A stretch of 64,000 nucleotides of DNA, from contig JAGWNT010000007.1 of NCBI GenBank assembly GCA_028871195.1, forward strand, positions 3,211-67,210. Reading direction: 5' to 3'. Below are positions 61,321 to 64,000 of this stretch, one piece after another. Both the position numbers and the translations under genes were made by a program. This DNA is from REEB85 sp018971455 (GTDB lineage: Bacteria > Pseudomonadota > Alphaproteobacteria > Acetobacterales > Acetobacteraceae). The notes beneath the pieces were generated by a model. It was given only the letters and a program-made list of their open reading frames with translations, was not told the DNA's origin and made no database searches. Position 1 is the stretch's first letter. Every line of letters starts with the position of its first letter.

Positions 61321-62256
61321 CTAACTTCCCTGCAAAGAACCTGGCCAGACGGGGGTCATACGGGCGTCGAATGCGGTTGAGCCGTTTTGTGGCCTCCCGA
61401 TCGCACGGGTCAGATGCTGCTCGACCCAGCGCCCCACCAACGCACCGTCGAGGTACACATCGCCACGCATCGGCTGCACCTCGGGAATCGGGCGATCCAC
61501 CGCGCCCCCCCGCGACCGGGGCTCACGCGCGCTGGCGCCGCCGCTGGGCTTGGCCGCCCGCGCTTCTGTCACCGGCGCAATAGCCGCACTCCGGTGATCG
61601 GGCGCTTTGTCAAAATCGCCCATCAGGGTTGACAGCAGCGCCGGTGCCGGCGCCAACGACTGTGTCACCAGGTTTTGCCCGCGACCGGAGGCGACAGCCG
61701 CCTCCGCATCAGATCGCCGAGCACGGATTGGAGTCGCGGAGGGTTGACCGACGGGACCCAAACCCGGCAACAATCTTGCCTGCGGCACGCTCGCGGATCC
61801 TCCGCCCCGCAGGATCCGTACAGTCATCTCGCCACTCTTCTTCGGGCCAAGCTGCGATGGCGGCGCCACTCGCTCGGACCTCGGCGACCGGTCCGTCAGG
61901 CCCCCAGCCATCTCGGCCCTCATCGGCAGTCCGGCGGCCTGATGAGCAACGTCCGGTGCCGGTTGCGGCACGCCCGACAGCCCGGGGCCGTTCACCGGCG
62001 TCTCAGTCGCCTGCTGTGGCTCTGGAATATTTGCCGGCCGAACCGCGGCGGCTCGCGCAACACCAACCGCCGGCGGATCCACCTCGACCTTCATTCGTGT
62101 CGCCACAAGCGCCTGCTGCACCAGCGCGAGGTCGCCCGACACCGCAGCAATTCCGGCCGCTACGCCGCTCTCCATCGCCATCCACAAGCCAACGGCCGCG
62201 ACCTCGTCCAAGGCCGAGGTCCCGTCGGAAGACGTCGAAGCAATCACGTCACTCAT
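61321..62256 (-). CDS. phage protein at the tape-measure position, unusually short
   Basis: A 311-residue protein between the tail chaperone and gpN, where Mu-like phages encode a tape measure of about 600-1000 residues. Only a short hydrophobic segment near residues 20-50 (AVGLWMAMESGVAAGIAAVSGDLALVQQAL) is visible. The middle is Pro/Ala/Arg-rich and low complexity. The end (MRGDVYLDGALVGRWVEQHLTRAIGRPQ) looks folded. It overlaps the 54-residue chaperone part by one ATGA. It may be a reduced tape measure or a different protein; the identity is open. Confidence 0.6.
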   Translation of the reverse strand: MSDVIASTSSDGTSALDEVAAVGLWMAMESGVAAGIAAVSGDLALVQQALVATRMKVEVDPPAVGVARAAAVRPANIPEPQQATETPVNGPGLSGVPQPAPDVAHQAAGLPMRAEMAGGLTDRSPRSERVAPPSQLGPKKSGEMTVRILRGGGSASVPQARLLPGLGPVGQPSATPIRARRSDAEAAVASGRGQNLVTQSLAPAPALLSTLMGDFDKAPDHRSAAIAPVTEARAAKPSGGASAREPRSRGGAVDRPIPEVQPMRGDVYLDGALVGRWVEQHLTRAIGRPQNGSTAFDARMTPVWPGSLQGS

Positions 62257-62420
62257 CACTCTTCCACCCACTGCCATGTGCCAAAATCGAACTGGCGCCC
62301 ATCCAGGCGGCCAAGCGCCACGATCCAGGCCACCCGCTCCTCGGCCGAAAGGCTGAAGGCAACGTCAAATGGCACCCCGTTCCGGCACAGATAGAGCGGA
62401 TCGACCAGATCGGGGTGCAT
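62256..62420 (-). CDS. tail assembly chaperone, frameshift-extension part
   Basis: A 54-residue product (MHPDLVDPLYLCRNGVPFDV...EERVAWIVALGRLDG...FGTWQWVEE) ending in two stop codons. It reads on directly in the -1 frame from the preceding gene across an A-AAA-AAC slippery site, so it is most likely the T part of a G-GT-type fusion. It may also be made separately from its own ATG at 62420. The short ORF was found by translating the gap. Confidence 0.75.
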   Translation of the reverse strand: MHPDLVDPLYLCRNGVPFDVAFSLSAEERVAWIVALGRLDGRQFDFGTWQWVEE

Positions 62421-62422
62421 GC

Positions 62423-62648
62423 TCAGTTTTTTATGAATTCGCCATTCCGGCTTTCGACCGACTGTCTCAGGGCCGCGGCGATCGCGGAAAGCCCTTCCTC
62501 GTCCAATCGGTCAACCAACGCCTCGATTTGCGTCTCGTTGCCGGGAAACGGAACCGGCACGCCATCAATTGCCGAAACGGAACACGCCAGGACAGCCAAT
62601 CCAAGCCATGCCTGGTTCTGGGCCAAAGAGGTACCCGCGGCCTTGAAC
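62423..62648 (-). pseudogene. tail assembly chaperone, 5' end removed by IS256
   Basis: The surviving 74 codons read FKAAGTSLAQNQAWLGLAVLACSVSAIDGVPVPFPGN...IEALVDRLDEEGLSAIAAAL, a pattern of tail assembly chaperones encoded before the tape measure. The frame runs straight into the left inverted repeat of the insertion sequence at 62649, so start and N-terminus are lost. A TTG at 62626 could restart translation but has no clear ribosome-binding site. Confidence 0.75.
62426..62432 (-). other. programmed -1 ribosomal frameshift slippery site
   Basis: On the minus strand the gene reads ATA-AAA-AAC-TGA, which contains the heptamer A-AAA-AAC in the correct phase immediately before the stop. A -1 slip continues as CTG-AGC-ATG-CAC, directly into the 54-residue ORF without a stop. 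This is the classic layout of tail-chaperone G/GT frameshifting. Confidence 0.8.
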
Positions 62649-62676
62649 GGTCGTGTCCCAGTGCGTGGTGTAGGAA
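62649..62676 (+). repeat. left terminal inverted repeat of the IS256 element
   Basis: Begins GGTCGTGTCCC and contains CGTGGTGTAGGA at 62664-62675. It matches the reverse complement of 63973-64000 with about five mismatches in 27 bases. Confidence 0.85.
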
Positions 62677-62709
62677 CGGCCCCGGTTCCTGAGCGGGGTT
62701 GAGCCGCTA

Positions 62710-63905
62710 TCAGTCTGCCACGGCGGGCAGGCTGACGGTTGGAACATCGCTGATTGGTGCGAGCGTCTCAAGGCTCATGTAGCGTCGCTGGATGGCCCAC
62801 TCGTCGTTTTGTTCGAGCAGGATGGCGCCGACCAGCCTTGTGACGGCGGCTTCATTGGGGAAGATGCCGACGACGTCGGTGCGCCGCTTGATCTCGCCGT
62901 TGACCCGCTCCGGCGGGTTGGTGCTGTGGATCTTGGCGCGGTGCTCCTTGGGGAAGGTCATGAACGCCAGGACGTCGGCCTCGGCGGCATCCATGAGGGC
63001 GGCAAGTCTGGCACCCGGGGGCGGAGCTGGTCGGCGACGGATCGCCATTGCTTGCGGGCGGCATCTGCGCCGGCTTCAGCGAAGGCGGTGCCGATCCAGG
63101 CCGACACGAGGCGGCGGTGGCCCTTGCCGGCGTGGGCGAGCACGTTGCGCATGAAGTGGACCCGGCAGCGCTGCCAGGAGGCGTGCAGCACGCGCGCGAC
63201 GGCTGCCTTCAGGCCCTCGTGGCTGTCGGAGATGACAAGCTTGACACCACGCAGTCCGCGCCGGGCGAGGCTGCGCAGGAAGTCGGTCCAGAACGTCTCG
63301 GCCTCGCTGGCACCAGTAGCCATGCCCAGCACCTCGCGCCGGCCGTCGGTGTTGACCGCGACCGCGATGGTGGCGGCGACCGAGACGATGCGCCCGGCAT
63401 GACGGACTTTGACGTAGGTGGCGTCGAGCCACAGGTACGGCCACTCGCCCTCGATCGGCCGGGAGAGGAAGGCGTTCACCCGCTCGTCGAGCTCGGCGCA
63501 GAGGCGGCTGACCTGGCTCTTGCTGACGCCGGACGCCCCCATCGCCTGCACCAGGTCGTCGACGGCGCGGGTCGAAACGCCATGGACGTAGGCTTCCTGG
63601 ATCACCGCTGTCAGCGCCTTCTCGGCGGTCCGCCGAGGCTCGAGAAAGGCCGGAAAGTAACTGCCCTTGCGCAGCTTCGGGATGCGCAACTCGACGGTCC
63701 CGGCTCTCGTCTCCCAATCCCGGTCACGGTAGCCATTACGCTGAGCCAGCCGGTCGGGGCTGCGCTCGCCATGCGCCGCGCCAGTGATGCCGCCGATCTC
63801 CAGCTCCATCAGCCGCTCAGCAGCAAAGCCGATCATCTCACGCAAAACGCTCGCATCCGTGCCTTTCGCCAAAAGCTCACGCAGGGCAGTCCCTTGCTCG
63901 GTCAT
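62710..63905 (-). pseudogene. IS256-family transposase, frameshifted
   Basis: Two frames together make a normal 400-residue Mutator-type transposase. The first (63905 to about 63008) holds two acidic residues of the DDE triad (LWLDATYVKVR, VISDSHEGLKAAV). The second (about 63008 to 62710) holds the Glu region (NPPERVNGEIKRR). They are separated by a one-base deletion near 63005-63010, where QLRPRVP should run on into KLAALMD but reads DLPPSW. No slippery heptamer is present, so this is a mutation and the truncated product lacks the catalytic Glu. Confidence 0.85.
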
Positions 63906-63972
63906 CGTGGGGTCCTTGGGTCAGTGTTGCGTCTCGCAACCCAACCCTACCCAGGTTCACCGCGGTGGCCGC

Positions 63973-64000
63973 CTCCTACACCACGTCCAGGGACGTGACC
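63973..64000 (-). repeat. right terminal inverted repeat of the IS256 element
   Basis: Read inward it begins GGTCACGTCCC and contains the same core CGTGGTGTAGGA. It marks the outer end of the element at the window edge. Confidence 0.85.

Larger units (their letters stand above)
44522..62648 (-). mobile_element. partial prophage: Mu-like contractile tail, fiber and lysis module
   Basis: Some twenty genes run in one direction with almost no gaps. The order is tail chaperone, tape-measure position, gpN-like, LysM X, hub D/gpP, spike V/gp45, gp25, J/gp47, I-like, fibers, tailspikes, endolysin, holin. Order and families match the Mu-type contractile tail. Base composition looks less GC-rich than the flanks, most clearly at 49-54 kb. 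Head, sheath, tube and integration genes are not in the window; the right end is cut by an IS256 element. No attachment site was found. Confidence 0.85.
62649..64000 (-). mobile_element. IS256-family insertion sequence
   Basis: About 1352 bases bounded by imperfect inverted repeats beginning GGTC and sharing the 12-base core CGTGGTGTAGGA. It encodes an IS256-type Mutator transposase. The right repeat ends exactly at the last base of the window. The left flank CCTTGAAC (62641-62648) would be the target duplication if the same 8 bases follow position 64000. The insertion breaks the phage tail-chaperone gene. Confidence 0.88.

Noticed and set aside
44522..62648. Type VI secretion or extracellular contractile injection system
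   Set aside because: gp25, J, V and D proteins also occur there, but holin, endolysin, chaperone frameshift and tailspikes indicate phage; no ClpV, TssB/C or AAA ATPase is seen.
44522..62648. Gene transfer agent
   Set aside because: Known alphaproteobacterial agents have non-contractile tails; gpP/D, V, gp25 and J belong to contractile tails.
62710..63905. Programmed frameshift in the IS256 transposase
   Set aside because: No slippery heptamer at the junction and the family uses one continuous frame, so a deletion is the simpler reading.

Overview
The window is about 70 % GC chromosome from an alphaproteobacterium. Several features support this: TrcR (DUF1013) and DUF1192 genes, a ROSE-type heat-shock leader, an NdvA/ChvA-like glucan exporter, and a succinylase-branch dapD-dapE pair. 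The overall style (dense operons, many GTG/TTG starts, ATGA overlaps) fits Rhodospirillales/Acetobacteraceae best, but no rRNA or other decisive marker is present, so the family is an inference.

Positions 1-9555: the 3' part of dapD, then dapE (DAP/lysine synthesis) and two small paralogous membrane proteins. A proline-racemase-superfamily gene faces a six-gene minus-strand run (EEP hydrolase, YdfG-like SDR, PPK2, ornithine-cyclodeaminase-family enzyme, amidase, PPOX flavoprotein). The racemase-family protein carries Ser/Thr where epimerases carry two Cys. Together with the OCD-family gene it suggests trans-3-hydroxyproline use.

Positions 9714-19506: a three-gene 2-oxoacid oxidoreductase (GltD-like FAD/Fe-S subunit, fused gamma-alpha KorA, KorB), a nucleoside deoxyribosyltransferase, a hybrid histidine kinase, NADP isocitrate dehydrogenase, and a Tat-exported dienelactone-hydrolase-like protein whose ribosome-binding site lies in a perfect hairpin.

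Positions 19513-27347: a soluble Mo formate dehydrogenase operon fdsG-fdsB-fdsA-fdhD-fdsD, followed by modB-modC behind a recognisable Mo-box. Formate oxidation to NADH and molybdate import are therefore physically linked.

Positions 27484-44345: envelope and housekeeping genes. They include pbpC with an alpha-2-macroglobulin, ChaC-like cyclotransferase, mscL, two polysaccharide deacetylases, a small lipoprotein, a CBS protein, the NdvA-like exporter, pyridoxal kinase and an OYE flavoenzyme. rpmE has a structured leader. An hsp20 gene has a predicted RpoH promoter and a ROSE-like thermometer. DUF1192 and trcR follow.

Positions 44522-62648, all on the minus strand: a phage tail and lysis module in Mu-like order. 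It runs tail chaperone with a -1 frameshift site, tape-measure position, gpN, X, gpP/D, V, gp25, J, I-like, fibers and tailspikes, then endolysin and holin. The GC appears lower than in the flanks, especially in the tailspikes. Head, sheath and tube genes are not in the window.

Positions 62649-64000: an IS256-family element, with both inverted repeats visible, has cut off the 5' end of the tail-chaperone gene. Its own transposase is frameshifted, so this end of the prophage is damaged. No stretch longer than 300 bases lacks a gene. No tRNA, rRNA or CRISPR array was found.
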